A stretch of DNA of 64,000 bases from JALZVT01 sp039029135 (GTDB taxonomy: Bacteria > Pseudomonadota > Gammaproteobacteria > Pseudomonadales > Azotimanducaceae): the NCBI GenBank assembly GCA_039029135.1, contig JBCCGT010000003.1, positions 271,815 to 335,814 of the forward strand. Reading direction: 5' to 3'. Positions 1 through 9,086 of this stretch are shown here, one piece after another. Each line of letters opens with the position of its first letter. The first letter of the stretch is position 1. Below the pieces are notes generated by a model that did not search any database, was not told where the DNA came from, and saw only the letters and a program-made list of their open reading frames with translations. The translations under genes were made by a program, and so were the position numbers.

Positions 1-2316
1 GTTCCCAGACTCGAGCTGTAAGGGCTCGGCGTGATCGACTTCGACCTGAAACCAACCGTCAGCATCCGTCACGCCGAAGCCGATGGCGTTCTTCACTAGC
101 GCGTTGGCGACGGGCTCGCCACCGGCCGTGACGGCCCGGCCGATCAAGACGCGCAGCGGCGCGGCCCCGAAGTACAGCCGCTCCACGGTGCCAGGATAGA
201 GCGTGATGCTGTGCTCCGTTTCATCGAAGCCAACCAGACGATCGCCGAGCGGCGCCACGCTGACTTCATAGCTCGCGTAGGGACGCAGACTGATGACGCC
301 AGGCCGATTGACCGAGGCGATGCCCGCACGTCGTCCGTCGACGCGCACTTCGAACATCACGTCGTCCATGACGCCCGACGGCGCGGCGATCCTCACGACG
401 ACCGCGGCGGCGCTCGCCGCACCGCCGCCGAGCGATGTCGCGCCATCGCGGGTTACCAGGCTGAATCGCGAGTTAATCGCGTACACCGCGCCGCTGAAGT
501 CGCGGCCGCGCTGATAGCCGACGTCGGCATCCGCAACGCCGTGTCTAGCGAAAACGCTGTTTCTGGAGCCAATACGCAAAGTGTCGCTGTCCTGCTGCAG
601 ATAGGCCCCGTGCGTCGCATTCAGCGTTTCAGTCTGCCTCTCGCGTTGCCACGCAGCCGACAGCAGCGGATCGAAGCCCGTATCGAAGTCGTACTGCGCT
701 TGTGGCAGCACCTGATAGCTGCTGTCTTCGCGGCGCCCGTTCCAAGTCAGCCCGACGCGCATCCAGTTACCGCGACTGCCCACGCCGGCGGCCGTGACCA
801 GATCCAGGCGCGACGGACCGAACGAACGCAGACTGTTGCGGTAGGTGAATCCGGCGTCGGTGCTGGAGCGACCCGCGAAGCTGAAGTGGCGAGCGTTGAT
901 CTGCACGCCGCCGCCGAAGGCACGGAATCCCAGCGTCGCGGCCACCTGAGTCACGTTGCGCAGCGGCGCCGCAACGAAACGGTCCTCGGCCCCGCCGATG
1001 AGCTGAGCGTTGAGAGAGAAGTTGAACCGCTGGCGATAAACGAAAACCTGGGTAGACACACCGTATTCGCCACCAAAACCTGCCAGGGCGCTGAAGAGTC
1101 CCGACCAGCCCTGCGCGAAGCGCTGCACACCGCCAGACAGCGTCGTTGAGCCTGCGCCGCTCGCGAACTCGGCGCTGAGCGCGGTGACATCGTTGATCCG
1201 GCGCGCGCCGCTGGCTCGAAACCAGTGGTCGCCGCTGAGTTCGGGTAGACCCGATGTCGTATCTCGCAACAGCGTTCCTGCCTCAAACGCGTACAGCGGT
1301 TCTCCCGCGAGCGGCAAGCCCTGCTCGCGCACGAAGAAATGCGATTCCTCGGTGACCTGACCGCTGACGTCGGTGATACGCAGCAGAACCTGATAGGCGC
1401 CATCAGGCAGTCGCTCTGTGATCAAGTGCTGATTACCGGCCGCGTAGTGGCGCGAATCGATCAACTCATCGCCGCGAAAGACATCGACTCGCGCGGGGAC
1501 CGGCAGAAACAGCGGGATTACGGACGCACTAGCATGCTGAACGTCGACCCTGGAATTGAGGGTCCGCGCGAAGCGAACCCCGAGCAGATCCCGTTCGCCA
1601 ATGAACGATAGCTGCGTCCCCAGCGCGCGCGTACTGCCAATCTCAAGCAGATGATCGGGAAAGTCCCGCTCCCACGAGAGCATGCGGAGCTGAGCGCCCT
1701 GGTTGGTGATGCCGTAGTTGCTGCGTACGCGAGCGCGACCGCGCGCGAGCGTTGATGTGCTGTACGCGGCGAGTCGGTCGCTGCCGGCGCCACCGCCGGC
1801 GCTCATCGAGACGTCGTTGACCAGCGACCACGATGCGTCCGGCGCGGGCAGGTAGCGTGTTCGTTCAGTTGCGAGCAATTCGAGCTGGTCCGGATGCACG
1901 AATACGTCCAGTCGAAATCGGCCTTCATCGAACAACACGCCCGCGACGTCGGGTGTCAGTCGGCCGCAGCTTTCCTCGTCAGCGTATGCATGGCACAGGC
2001 GTTCCGCGCCGCTCGGCAATTCGCCCGCCAGCGCCTCGGCTACGAGGGTCGGGTTCTTGAGTCCGGGCAGCGTCGCGACGACCGCGGCGACGTCCAGGAT
2101 CTCGACGCGCTCATGGTTGTAATTGACGAACGCGCTGATGCGGAATCCGTCGAGAAAGAAGACGTCCGCCTCGGTGAGCTGCATCTCCGTCAGGTGTTCG
2201 AAACCCGCCGGCACGCCGTCGATCGCGCGCAGCGCTGGTGTCGTGTCCGCCAGTGCGGAAAGTGAAGCCGCGAGCGCGACAATCAGCAGCGCGGCGGCGC
2301 GTTGTGGCCCGTTCAT
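1..2316 (-). CDS. Fimbrial outer-membrane usher protein (3' end outside window)
   Basis: 772 codons are open from an ATG at 2316 to the window edge with no stop, so the C-terminus is missing. The protein starts with a Sec signal peptide (MNGPQRAAALLIVALAASLS, then ALA). Ushers form the outer-membrane pore that accepts chaperone-subunit complexes and secretes and assembles pilins. The usher features I see are a middle region with the LPDGAYQVLLRITD motif, followed by FFVREQG, and a C-terminal Ig/plug-like segment (VTDADGWFQVEVDH). It lies 12 nt downstream of the chaperone gene on the same strand, the classical chaperone-usher order. The subunit genes would lie to the left, outside the window. 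The motif looks closer to CS1/alpha-type (TcfC/CooC) ushers than to FimD, but that subtype is inference. Confidence 0.85.
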   Translation of the reverse strand, partial: MNGPQRAAALLIVALAASLSALADTTPALRAIDGVPAGFEHLTEMQLTEADVFFLDGFRISAFVNYNHERVEILDVAAVVATLPGLKNPTLVAEALAGELPSGAERLCHAYADEESCGRLTPDVAGVLFDEGRFRLDVFVHPDQLELLATERTRYLPAPDASWSLVNDVSMSAGGGAGSDRLAAYSTSTLARGRARVRSNYGITNQGAQLRMLSWERDFPDHLLEIGSTRALGTQLSFIGERDLLGVRFARTLNSRVDVQHASASVIPLFLPVPARVDVFRGDELIDSRHYAAGNQHLITERLPDGAYQVLLRITDVSGQVTEESHFFVREQGLPLAGEPLYAFEAGTLLRDTTSGLPELSGDHWFRASGARRINDVTALSAEFASGAGSTTLSGGVQRFAQGWSGLFSALAGFGGEYGVSTQVFVYRQRFNFSLNAQLIGGAEDRFVAAPLRNVTQVAATLGFRAFGGGVQINARHFSFAGRSSTDAGFTYRNSLRSFGPSRLDLVTAAGVGSRGNWMRVGLTWNGRREDSSYQVLPQAQYDFDTGFDPLLSAAWQRERQTETLNATHGAYLQQDSDTLRIGSRNSVFARHGVADADVGYQRGRDFSGAVYAINSRFSLVTRDGATSLGGGAASAAAVVVRIAAPSGVMDDVMFEVRVDGRRAGIASVNRPGVISLRPYASYEVSVAPLGDRLVGFDETEHSITLYPGTVERLYFGAAPLRVLIGRAVTAGGEPVANALVKNAIGFGVTDADGWFQVEVDHAEPLQLESGN

Positions 2317-2328
2317 GGCACGAACGAC

Positions 2329-3087
2329 CTACTGAATCGTATGCACCGAATTGCGCATGCCGATGCTCTGATAGAGCCGCACGGGACGATCCTGGGGCAG
2401 ATCGAGCTCCCAGCTATTGCCGGGATACATGCGCCGACCGGCCAGGCTCTCGCATTCTTCTTCGACCTGATCGACAGACTCGCACTGGAAGATCTCGCGC
2501 AGCAGCACGTTCGTGTTGCCCTGATTTTGCACCTTCAGGGTCCGGCCGTTGCGCTCGATCGCAAGATCAGGACTCGGCGCGGCAGGGTACGCGATGGCGA
2601 GAATCTCGTAGCCGATCAGGATCTTCACGCCATTCTGCTCGGCAGTCACCGGATTGCTGATCGGTCGCGCGGCGATGCGATAGATGCGCTCTTCGTCGGT
2701 ATTGCGCCCCAGGTTCACGAACCGCACCCGCTTGCTGGCCCCGGGTGCGAGCGCAAGCTTGCTCGGTGTGACCAGCAGCCCGGCCTCCCGCGGATTGCTG
2801 ATCGGCTCGCGTCGTTCTTCCTCAGTACCGGGGTTATGAACCAGCTTCGGTTCCATCTGCACATAGAGGGTTTCGGCGCCCGAATTCAGGATCTCGATGT
2901 CTTGGCGGCTCGGCTCACCGGCCTCGAAATGAACAATGATATTGCTGAGTACCATGTTGGCACTTGCGGGCGCGGCTAGCGCGATCGAGATCGCAGCCGT
3001 CAGCCAAGCCACAAAGCAGCGCGACGAGGGACGGCGGCGCTGGGCGCTCGCGGCGACACGCACAGACGAACATTGACAGTCGAACAT
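2329..3087 (-). CDS. PapD-like periplasmic fimbrial chaperone
   Basis: 252 aa. The N-terminus has a long arginine-rich n-region, then a signal peptide ending near PASA. The mature part begins with NMVLSNIIVHFEAGEPSRQD, followed by LVTPSKLALAPGASKRVRFVNLG, the typical G1/F1 strands and R/K anchor region of pilus chaperones. These two-Ig-domain proteins cap pilin subunits by donor-strand complementation and deliver them to the usher. A GGAAG ribosome-binding site precedes the ATG. The gene is upstream of, and presumably cotranscribed with, the usher gene. The second domain is short and contains an unusual cysteine pair (FQCESVDQVEEECE), perhaps a disulphide. Confidence 0.85.
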   Translation of the reverse strand: MFDCQCSSVRVAASAQRRRPSSRCFVAWLTAAISIALAAPASANMVLSNIIVHFEAGEPSRQDIEILNSGAETLYVQMEPKLVHNPGTEEERREPISNPREAGLLVTPSKLALAPGASKRVRFVNLGRNTDEERIYRIAARPISNPVTAEQNGVKILIGYEILAIAYPAAPSPDLAIERNGRTLKVQNQGNTNVLLREIFQCESVDQVEEECESLAGRRMYPGNSWELDLPQDRPVRLYQSIGMRNSVHTIQ

Positions 3088-3233
3088 GACAAACTTCCGG
3101 CGACAAATTCAGGTCTACCGTCAGTCTATCGACGCCCGGTCGCGGAATCTGTGCGGCGGTACCAAAGCCTCGGAGCGGCCCAAAACCTAGGGTACTAAGA
3201 GCTGCGGCCCCCTTGAGTCCGCAGGGCCGAAGG

Positions 3234-3920
3234 CTAGGTCAATTCCGCCACCGTATGCACCTCGAACAGATTGCGCAGTCGAGCACGGGCGCGGTACGCA
3301 ACTCGATCGAAGTGATCGGCGCTGAGGCCAAGGTTTTCGCAAATGACCGACTTGCTCTGCCCAAGCAGGTAGAACTGGGTCAAAAGATCCCGGTCGCGCG
3401 CCTGGTTCAACCGGCTTAGCCCTTCGCGGACCTCTTCGCCGCGCTCTCGAGCAATCAATCGATCGGTTTGGTCGTCGCTATAGCTAAACTCGATATCCGG
3501 GATGTCTTCCATGGTCCACGTGCGTCGGTTCGCGCCTTTGCGACAAAAGCCGATGAAGGTGTATTCGGCGGTGCGCGAGACATATCCCGACAAGCCCTCT
3601 GGATCGCTGAGCCCGTCGCGCCTCAGTTTGCACAACACGGTCAACAGCGTGTCTTGCGTCAGGTCCAGCGCGTCTTCGTTTGGCCCCATGCGCTTGCGCA
3701 ACCGCGCGAGCACTAGCGGATAAAACAGCTCGTAAAAGCGCGCCTCAGCCTGTTCATCGCCGCGACTGATGGCGCGCACCAAATCCGCATCCTGCCTACG
3801 ACGTTGATCGCGGGCAGACAGGATTGTCGAATCGGGGCCGTTTGTGTCACCGAACGAGGTGCATTCCGGCGCGCCACCATGCGCGTCCGCCGCCTCATAG
3901 CTATGCGCTACGTTGTCCAT
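3234..3920 (-). CDS. ECF-type RNA polymerase sigma factor
   Basis: About 228 aa from the ATG at 3920, which has a GGGGGA/AAGG ribosome-binding region. An in-frame ATG at 4001 is also open but its extension looks unlike a sigma factor. Region 2 is visible as EARFYELFYPLVLARLRKRMG then DALDLTQDTLLTVL. Region 4 is visible as LLTQFYLLGQSKSVICENLG followed by a recognition helix (SADHFDRVAYRARARLRNLF). Such factors redirect RNA polymerase to a small regulon. No anti-sigma gene is adjacent, so regulation may be transcriptional or by another partner. The gene lies on the same strand as the fimbrial genes but 147 bp away, so a link is only positional. Confidence 0.85.
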   Translation of the reverse strand: MDNVAHSYEAADAHGGAPECTSFGDTNGPDSTILSARDQRRRQDADLVRAISRGDEQAEARFYELFYPLVLARLRKRMGPNEDALDLTQDTLLTVLCKLRRDGLSDPEGLSGYVSRTAEYTFIGFCRKGANRRTWTMEDIPDIEFSYSDDQTDRLIARERGEEVREGLSRLNQARDRDLLTQFYLLGQSKSVICENLGLSADHFDRVAYRARARLRNLFEVHTVAELT

Positions 3921-4159
3921 CCTTGATTCCCCCATGTGCGGCACCGCGGACGCATCGGCGCCAATCGCACCCTGAACCCTTGTCGTCAGCGCCTGTCGCA
4001 TTGCCTGCGAACCATCCGGCTACGGAGGCGTTCGCCACGCTTTGTTGTTGTTCGTTGGCCTCTCACGCAGCGTTTTCTGCGGCAATCCGGGCTGCAAAGG
4101 CCAAAGAAGCGACAATTCGTTGACGTCTAAAGGATGGGAGGAAGTCGGGACACAAGAAA

Positions 4160-4175
4160 TACACCACGTGGTGTA
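4160..4175. promoter_or_regulatory. 16-bp perfect palindrome, candidate operator
   Basis: TACACCACGTGGTGTA reads the same on both strands. It lies in the divergent region, about 240 bp upstream of the sigma factor start and 540 bp upstream of the sulfatase start. The size and symmetry fit a dimeric DNA-binding regulator. The regulator is not identified. Confidence 0.4.
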
Positions 4176-4268
4176 ATTCGTGTGCAATTTTGTAGATCGA
4201 GTATGTATTTCCGGCGCGGTGTGCCGCGGGCAGCGCTGCTACGCCGCGGAAGCCAGCCCCCAATTTAT

Positions 4269-4312
4269 CGCCCAGGCATCGCCCAGGCATCGCCCAGGCA
4301 TCGCCCAGGCAT
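4269..4312. repeat. Tandem repeat, four copies of an 11-bp unit
   Basis: The unit CGCCCAGGCAT is repeated four times without interruption in the non-coding region upstream of the sulfatase. The period of 11 bp is not a multiple of three, which fits the absence of a gene here. Confidence 0.9.
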
Positions 4313-4714
4313 CGTCCCGGCTTTAGTGAGCAGGATCAGTGGACAGGTGTTGATGGCCGGGAATTAGTGTCAGGGAATGATCGATACAAAGGCACCGTAT
4401 GTACGCGCGAGGGTGACGGATATAGTGCCTACGTCACCGATATAGGCATATATCCTGCTCTCTTTGGCCTGTTAGACAGGTGGCCTCTTCGACAGGTTTC
4501 GAAGCGGTGGGCTAGACATTGTTGCGCGCGATTGGTGACGAATAACAGGAAAAAGATTGTGTACAGCGGTGCAAGACTAGCTTGCGAATGTACCTTCATA
4601 AGAAGCTGTAAAGACTTGTTTTAATTCGTATTCTAGGTGGTTGTTTCGCCGTGCCGTTCACGCCGTAGAACGTTTGAGCACTGCCAACCAGAGACGTCAC
4701 CGAGGGGGACGAGG

Positions 4715-6055
4715 ATGCACAGACAACTGACTTTGTGGCTTCTCGGAGCAGTCCTCGGATTGGCGACAACGCCGGCGAACGCACAGCCGAACATCCTCTA
4801 TGTGATCGCCGACGACCTGCTCACCAATGGGCTGCAGACCGCCCCGCAGTTCGACCCGGCGTCACATATGCCTCATCTCAACGCGCTGGCGGCAGAGGGC
4901 GCCAACTTTACTCGGGCCTATGCACCGGCCAGCCAGTGTCAGCCGGCCCGCGCGGCGCTAATGAGCGGACTGCGACCACATGACACCGGCTGGACCCACA
5001 ATAGCTGGCAGAAGCGCAAAAAATTCGGCGGCACTAAGGGCGATCTTTTTGCCGTCTTGGGCGCGAACACGCGTACGCTGGCCCGCGACCTGAGCGATGG
5101 GGGGTATACGACCGCAACAGTCGGAAAGGTCTATCACGTGTTTGCCAAGAATCCCGATCCGCGGGCGTTTGATGCCTTCACGCGCTCTCGGAAAGGCGAA
5201 CGGGGCACGCAGAAGACGATCTATCGACAGGTGAAATCCGGAGTCACCACGACCGATTTTGCCGGCACCCGAGCCGCGGCCGTCGCCGACCAGGCCGTAG
5301 CGTGGATGAATACGCTACCCGAACCCTGGGCAGTCTTTGTTGGAATCTACCCACCGCATCTTCCGTGGATGGCACCGGCTGACACTTGGGCCATGGTGCC
5401 TGAAACGCTCGGACCATTGCCGGGCTATCTGATGGGCGATCGCGAGGACACCTACAGCTACTCCAACAATCGACTGCGCCGCATCAACGAGGCCCAGTGG
5501 CAGGACTCGCGACGCGCACAGCTCGTTTCCAGCGCCCACGCCGACGAGACCCTCGGCGCGGTCATGTCCGCATTCGATCGCAGCGACACGGTGATGGTCT
5601 TCGTCTCTGATCAGGGGATGTGCATGGGCCAGCGTGAAAACTATGCGGCAAAGGCGACCCTCGCCCCCTGCGCGAGCCAGGTGCCCTACGTGTGGGCCGG
5701 CGCGGGCATCGGCGGTAGCACCATCGACGCGCCCGTCGACACCATGTCGATCTACCCAACGCTGCTGAACCTGGCGGGCATCGAGCGGCCCGATCGAGTC
5801 GCAGGCACCGATCTCTCGGCGCTCCTGCAGACCGGCAGCGAAATCGCGACGCAAGCGCTGTCCAGCCAGGGTCGGCGCCACGCGCTGCGCTGGTGTGACG
5901 GCGCGTCCTGCTGGTCGTACGCCTGCGATGCAAACGGCGGCAAGGAAGAAATCTATGATCTGACCAGCGATCCCCATGAGTTCGTCAATCTCGCGCCAAC
6001 CGGTATCGAGGCAGCCCGCGCCCGCATGGACGCCGCCCTCGCCGGAGACGCCTAG
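4715..6055 (+). CDS. Secreted type I sulfatase (iduronate-2-sulfatase-like)
   Basis: 446 aa from the ATG at 4715, preceded by GAGGGGGACGAGG. A more upstream in-frame start at 4637 would bury the signal peptide. Residues 1-23 are a Sec signal ending ANA. QPNILYVIADDL provides the two metal-binding aspartates. CQPAR (Cys75) is the CxPxR motif whose cysteine is converted to formylglycine in type I sulfatases. GKVYHV and VFVSDQG further match the iduronate-sulfatase branch, with DQG replacing the common DHG. The enzyme should hydrolyse sulfate esters of polysaccharides in the periplasm or outside the cell. No anaerobic or aerobic sulfatase-maturing enzyme gene is adjacent. The exact substrate cannot be told from sequence. 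Confidence 0.88.
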   Translation: MHRQLTLWLLGAVLGLATTPANAQPNILYVIADDLLTNGLQTAPQFDPASHMPHLNALAAEGANFTRAYAPASQCQPARAALMSGLRPHDTGWTHNSWQKRKKFGGTKGDLFAVLGANTRTLARDLSDGGYTTATVGKVYHVFAKNPDPRAFDAFTRSRKGERGTQKTIYRQVKSGVTTTDFAGTRAAAVADQAVAWMNTLPEPWAVFVGIYPPHLPWMAPADTWAMVPETLGPLPGYLMGDREDTYSYSNNRLRRINEAQWQDSRRAQLVSSAHADETLGAVMSAFDRSDTVMVFVSDQGMCMGQRENYAAKATLAPCASQVPYVWAGAGIGGSTIDAPVDTMSIYPTLLNLAGIERPDRVAGTDLSALLQTGSEIATQALSSQGRRHALRWCDGASCWSYACDANGGKEEIYDLTSDPHEFVNLAPTGIEAARARMDAALAGDA

Positions 6056-6095
6056 GCGTGCCTACAGCGTCTCGCGCTCGTGACGCGCAGGCGCT

Positions 6096-6123
6096 TTGAC
6101 TCTGCGGCCGAATCGCTTAGTAT
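6096..6123 (+). promoter_or_regulatory. Sigma-70 promoter of tRNA-Ala
   Basis: TTGACT at 6096-6101 and TAGTAT at 6118-6123 are separated by 16 bp. The start point would fall near 6130, just upstream of the tRNA, in a GC-rich discriminator typical of stringently controlled stable RNA promoters. Confidence 0.7.
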
Positions 6124-6137
6124 CGCTGCCCTCGCGT

Positions 6138-6213
6138 GGGGCCATAGCTCAGCTGGGAGAGCGCCTGCATGGCATGCAGGAGGTCGGCGGTTCGATCCCG
6201 CCTGGCTCCACCA
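6138..6213 (+). tRNA. tRNA-Ala (anticodon GGC)
   Basis: 76 nt including an encoded CCA. The acceptor stem GGGGCCA pairs with TGGCTCC. D-loop AGCTGGGA is present. The anticodon stem CCTGC/GCAGG encloses ATGGCAT with anticodon GGC. The T arm contains GGTTCGATCCC. All parts fit a functional alanine tRNA. Confidence 0.97.
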
Positions 6214-6290
6214 GATCTTTCCGCTACGCGGAAAGATCGCCCGACAGCTGCTTCAGCACAGCTGAAGCAGCGAGAGGGGACTCCCCTCTT
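6214..6290. terminator. Three consecutive hairpins after tRNA-Ala
   Basis: Three perfect stem-loops follow the tRNA directly. The first has an 11-bp stem (GATCTTTCCGC, loop TAC, 6214-6238), the second a 10-bp stem (GCTGCTTCAG, loop CACAG, 6247-6271), the third a 7-bp stem (AGAGGGG, loop ACT, 6273-6289). No long U-tract follows. The block lies between convergent transcripts (tRNA and the dioxygenase gene), so a bidirectional terminator or RNA-processing element is likely. Confidence 0.5.
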
Positions 6291-6313
6291 ACTTAGCTTG
6301 CCGCAACTCAACC

Positions 6314-7387
6314 TCAGCCTCCCAAACCCTCCGCTTCCTCCGCCTCCAACCGCGGATTCACTAACGCCGGCATGCCCTGCGGCCGCGCCGCCACCGGCGC
6401 CACGCACAGCCGCTCAACGTCCGCTCGCTCGCGTGCAGTCAACTGATCCGGCACCGCGCTCGCCAGATACGCGCGGTTGCCGGCCGTCTTGTGCGCCAAG
6501 AGCGGCACCCATGCCGGCGCAACCGCGTTTAGCATCGCCAGCCGATCCTCGCCGCTCGTGTTTAGCTCGTCGCAGGCGCGGTGCCACAGTCGCGCGTCGT
6601 AGATTAGCGCCGCGCCCGCGGGCGCGACCATCTGCGTCACGCGCTCGTGCTGCCCCTGCCCCATACGCGTGCCGTCGGCGCTAAATTCAGGCGGCGGCCA
6701 ATGGCGTCGCAGGTGAGACCCCGGCAAATACTGGGTAGCCGCGTTGTCCGGGCGAAAGGCGTCGATGCAGAGATTGAATTGCACGCCGAATGCGGGCGCT
6801 GCGGGCCAGTGCTCGTCGGGAAATAGGCCAGGGTGATACGGATAGTCGCTGTGCCAGCCATGCGCCGGGTAGGTGCCGGCGACATCGCTGGCCGGGCGCA
6901 TGATGGTGACGCTGGGATAGTGGCAAAAGTGCAGTTCCCGGCTTTCGAGAAACGCTTCGAAAATCCAGTGCGCGACGGGATGCACGGCCGCGCGCGCGAG
7001 TTCGAGGCTCCAACTGAGCGACTCGGTCAACATGACGCGGCCGTCGTCTCGTCCATCGAGATGCCGCGGCTGCTGAAGGCTGCGCTGCGCGTCGACCTGA
7101 TCGCGCACCGTCGAGATCTCCGCAGCATCGAGCACGTTGTCGAGTATCGTCAGCCCCGTGGCACGCAGTTCAGCGAGATAGGCCGACGGCGCACGCGTCG
7201 GACCGGGCGCGACACGCACATCCGCGGCGGCCGCAATCACGCACTCTGGATGACCAACGTTTCGATAGCGACGGGCGGCTTCGTCGACCGGTTGCCAGAG
7301 ACCATCGTCGCCGACGCGTCGGTTGGGGGCGCCGTCGGCACGCAGGTAGTGACCCGTGGAGTCGGCAAGCAGGTAAGACGCAGGCAT
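6314..7387 (-). CDS. Phytanoyl-CoA dioxygenase (PhyH) family oxygenase
   Basis: 357 aa from the ATG at 7387 (MPASYLLADS). In-frame starts at 7423 and 7540 are possible, but the latter overlaps gltX. The Fe(II)-binding triad is visible as HSD (His179, Asp181) in GWHSDYPYHPG and His269 in DARLWHRACDE. An arginine 13 residues later (GEDRLAML) could bind 2-oxoglutarate. PhyH enzymes hydroxylate lipids or small metabolites using oxygen and 2-oxoglutarate. QYLPGSHLRRHWPP is typical of the family. It follows gltX on the same strand by about 95 bp. The substrate is unknown. Confidence 0.82.
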   Translation of the reverse strand: MPASYLLADSTGHYLRADGAPNRRVGDDGLWQPVDEAARRYRNVGHPECVIAAAADVRVAPGPTRAPSAYLAELRATGLTILDNVLDAAEISTVRDQVDAQRSLQQPRHLDGRDDGRVMLTESLSWSLELARAAVHPVAHWIFEAFLESRELHFCHYPSVTIMRPASDVAGTYPAHGWHSDYPYHPGLFPDEHWPAAPAFGVQFNLCIDAFRPDNAATQYLPGSHLRRHWPPPEFSADGTRMGQGQHERVTQMVAPAGAALIYDARLWHRACDELNTSGEDRLAMLNAVAPAWVPLLAHKTAGNRAYLASAVPDQLTARERADVERLCVAPVAARPQGMPALVNPRLEAEEAEGLGG

Positions 7388-7481
7388 CCGTCGACTGTAA
7401 CCGTTCCGCCACCGCAGTGACATCTCGGCTGCTCGCCAGCGGCACGGGCCGCCTCTCGCGCGACCCGGCTGCGGCGATAGG

Positions 7482-8963
7482 TCAGCCCTGTGTTTGGCGC
7501 CAGGACTTCTCGAAGCGCTTGGCTTCCTTCTTCGACACACCGCCGAGTGCCGCGAGCGCGCTACGCAGGCGCGCCCGAGTCAGATCCGAACCCAGCAGCG
7601 CCATCGAATCGAACAGCGGCAGCGTCACCGGCTTGCCGCCGATCGCCACGAACAGCGGACCGAGAAACTCGCGCAGCTTCATGTTCAGCGCGCCGGCCAG
7701 GTGGTTGCAGATTTCATAAAGCGCGTCCCGGTGCCAGTCCCGAAGCTCATCGAAAGACCGGCCGACGTGATCGAGAATCTGTCGCGCCTGCGCTTCATCG
7801 AGCTTCAGATGGGCGAAGTCCTCGCTATCGAGGTCCTTGCGCTCGCCGATCAGATAGTCGACCTGGGGGGCGATGTCGGCGAAGCGCTCGGTGCGCTGCT
7901 GAATCAGCGGCACGATTTGGTTCAACCGCTCGTTACTGGCCAGCCAGTCGAGCAGTTGGGTCGCGAAATCCGCCGGATCCAGCCGACGGAGGTACTCGCC
8001 GTTCAGCCAGTTGAGCTTTTCGATATCGAAGATCGGGCCGCCGAGTGAGACGCGGCCGAGGTCGAACGCTTCGATCATCTCGCCGAGCGAGAACAGTTCC
8101 CGCTCGTCAGGCATGGACCAGCCCATGCGACCGAGATAGTTGGTTAGCGCCTGGGGTAAGTAGCCCATATCGCGATAGAAATTCACGCTGGTCGGATTCT
8201 TGCGCTTCGACAGCTTCGACTGGTCGGGGTTACGCAGCAGCGGCAGGTGCGCATGTACCGGCATCGACCAGCCGAACGCTTCATACAACCGCGCGTGCTT
8301 GGGCATCGAGTTGATCCACTCTTCCCCACGCAGCACGTGCGAAATTTCCATCAGGTGGTCATCAACGACGACGGCCAGATGGTATGTCGGCATGCCGTCA
8401 CTTTTCTGCAGCACCTGCATGTCGACCTGATCCCAGGGAATCTCGATCCGCCCGCGCAGCGCGTCATCGAACGCGAACGTGCCGTCACTCGGGACACGCA
8501 GCCGCACCACATGTGGCTCGCCTGCCGCGACCCGACGCCGGGCGACGTCGAGCTCTACACCCGCGCAGCGGCCGTCGTAGCGAGTCGTCTGTCCTGCAGC
8601 ACGCTGCTCGGCGCGCATGGCGTCCAGCCGCTCGGGCGTGCAAAAGCAGTAGAACGCGTCGCCCTGCTCGATCAAGCGCTCGACGTGCTGACGATAGATG
8701 TCCCCGCGCTCGCTCTGGCGGTAAGGCGCGTGCGGGCCGCCGACGTCGGGACCTTCGGCCCAGTCGATACCCAGCCAGCGCATGGCGGCGAAGATCATGG
8801 CCTCCGACTGGCTGTGACTGCGCTCGCGATCTGTATCCTCGATGCGCAGAATGAACTCGCCGCCCTGCGATCGGGCAAACACCATATTGAACAGCGCGAT
8901 ATACGCCGTGCCGAGATGCGGGTCTCCGGTGGGTGATGGCGCGATGCGGGTCCTGACGGACAT
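7482..8963 (-). CDS. gltX: Glutamyl-tRNA synthetase
   Basis: 493 aa, normal for the family. It charges tRNA-Glu with glutamate in the cytoplasm. The class I signatures are RIAPSPTGDPHLGTAYIALFN (HIGH-type motif near residue 16) and KLSKRKNP (KMSKS-type motif near residue 245). FILRIEDTDRERS and MPTYHLAVVVDDHLM are diagnostic of GlxRS catalytic domains. CFCTPERLD is the zinc-site region in altered form. The C-terminal anticodon-binding helices end in SALAALGGVSKKEAKRFEKSW. It appears monocistronic or paired with the downstream PhyH gene. Confidence 0.97.
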   Translation of the reverse strand: MSVRTRIAPSPTGDPHLGTAYIALFNMVFARSQGGEFILRIEDTDRERSHSQSEAMIFAAMRWLGIDWAEGPDVGGPHAPYRQSERGDIYRQHVERLIEQGDAFYCFCTPERLDAMRAEQRAAGQTTRYDGRCAGVELDVARRRVAAGEPHVVRLRVPSDGTFAFDDALRGRIEIPWDQVDMQVLQKSDGMPTYHLAVVVDDHLMEISHVLRGEEWINSMPKHARLYEAFGWSMPVHAHLPLLRNPDQSKLSKRKNPTSVNFYRDMGYLPQALTNYLGRMGWSMPDERELFSLGEMIEAFDLGRVSLGGPIFDIEKLNWLNGEYLRRLDPADFATQLLDWLASNERLNQIVPLIQQRTERFADIAPQVDYLIGERKDLDSEDFAHLKLDEAQARQILDHVGRSFDELRDWHRDALYEICNHLAGALNMKLREFLGPLFVAIGGKPVTLPLFDSMALLGSDLTRARLRSALAALGGVSKKEAKRFEKSWRQTQG

Positions 8964-9086
8964 GTCGAATCCTCGATGCCAGGCGCCGGCGGGCGCCAGA
9001 TTGGCGAGGACGCGATTATAGAGGGGCCGGGCGCGCTGTCGAGGCGCGGCAGGCTGGCGTTGCCAGCCGCGATATTGCGTGCCGAC

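Larger units (their letters stand above)
4002..4714. other. Intergenic region between sigma factor and sulfatase
   Basis: About 710 bp between two divergent genes. Short ORFs occur but none has a convincing start site or protein-like composition. It holds a 16-bp perfect palindrome and a four-copy 11-bp tandem repeat, listed separately. It is more AT-rich than the flanking genes. Confidence 0.5.

Noticed and set aside
4367..4624. 85-codon frame upstream of the sulfatase
   Set aside because: No ribosome-binding site, odd composition, and no recognisable motif.
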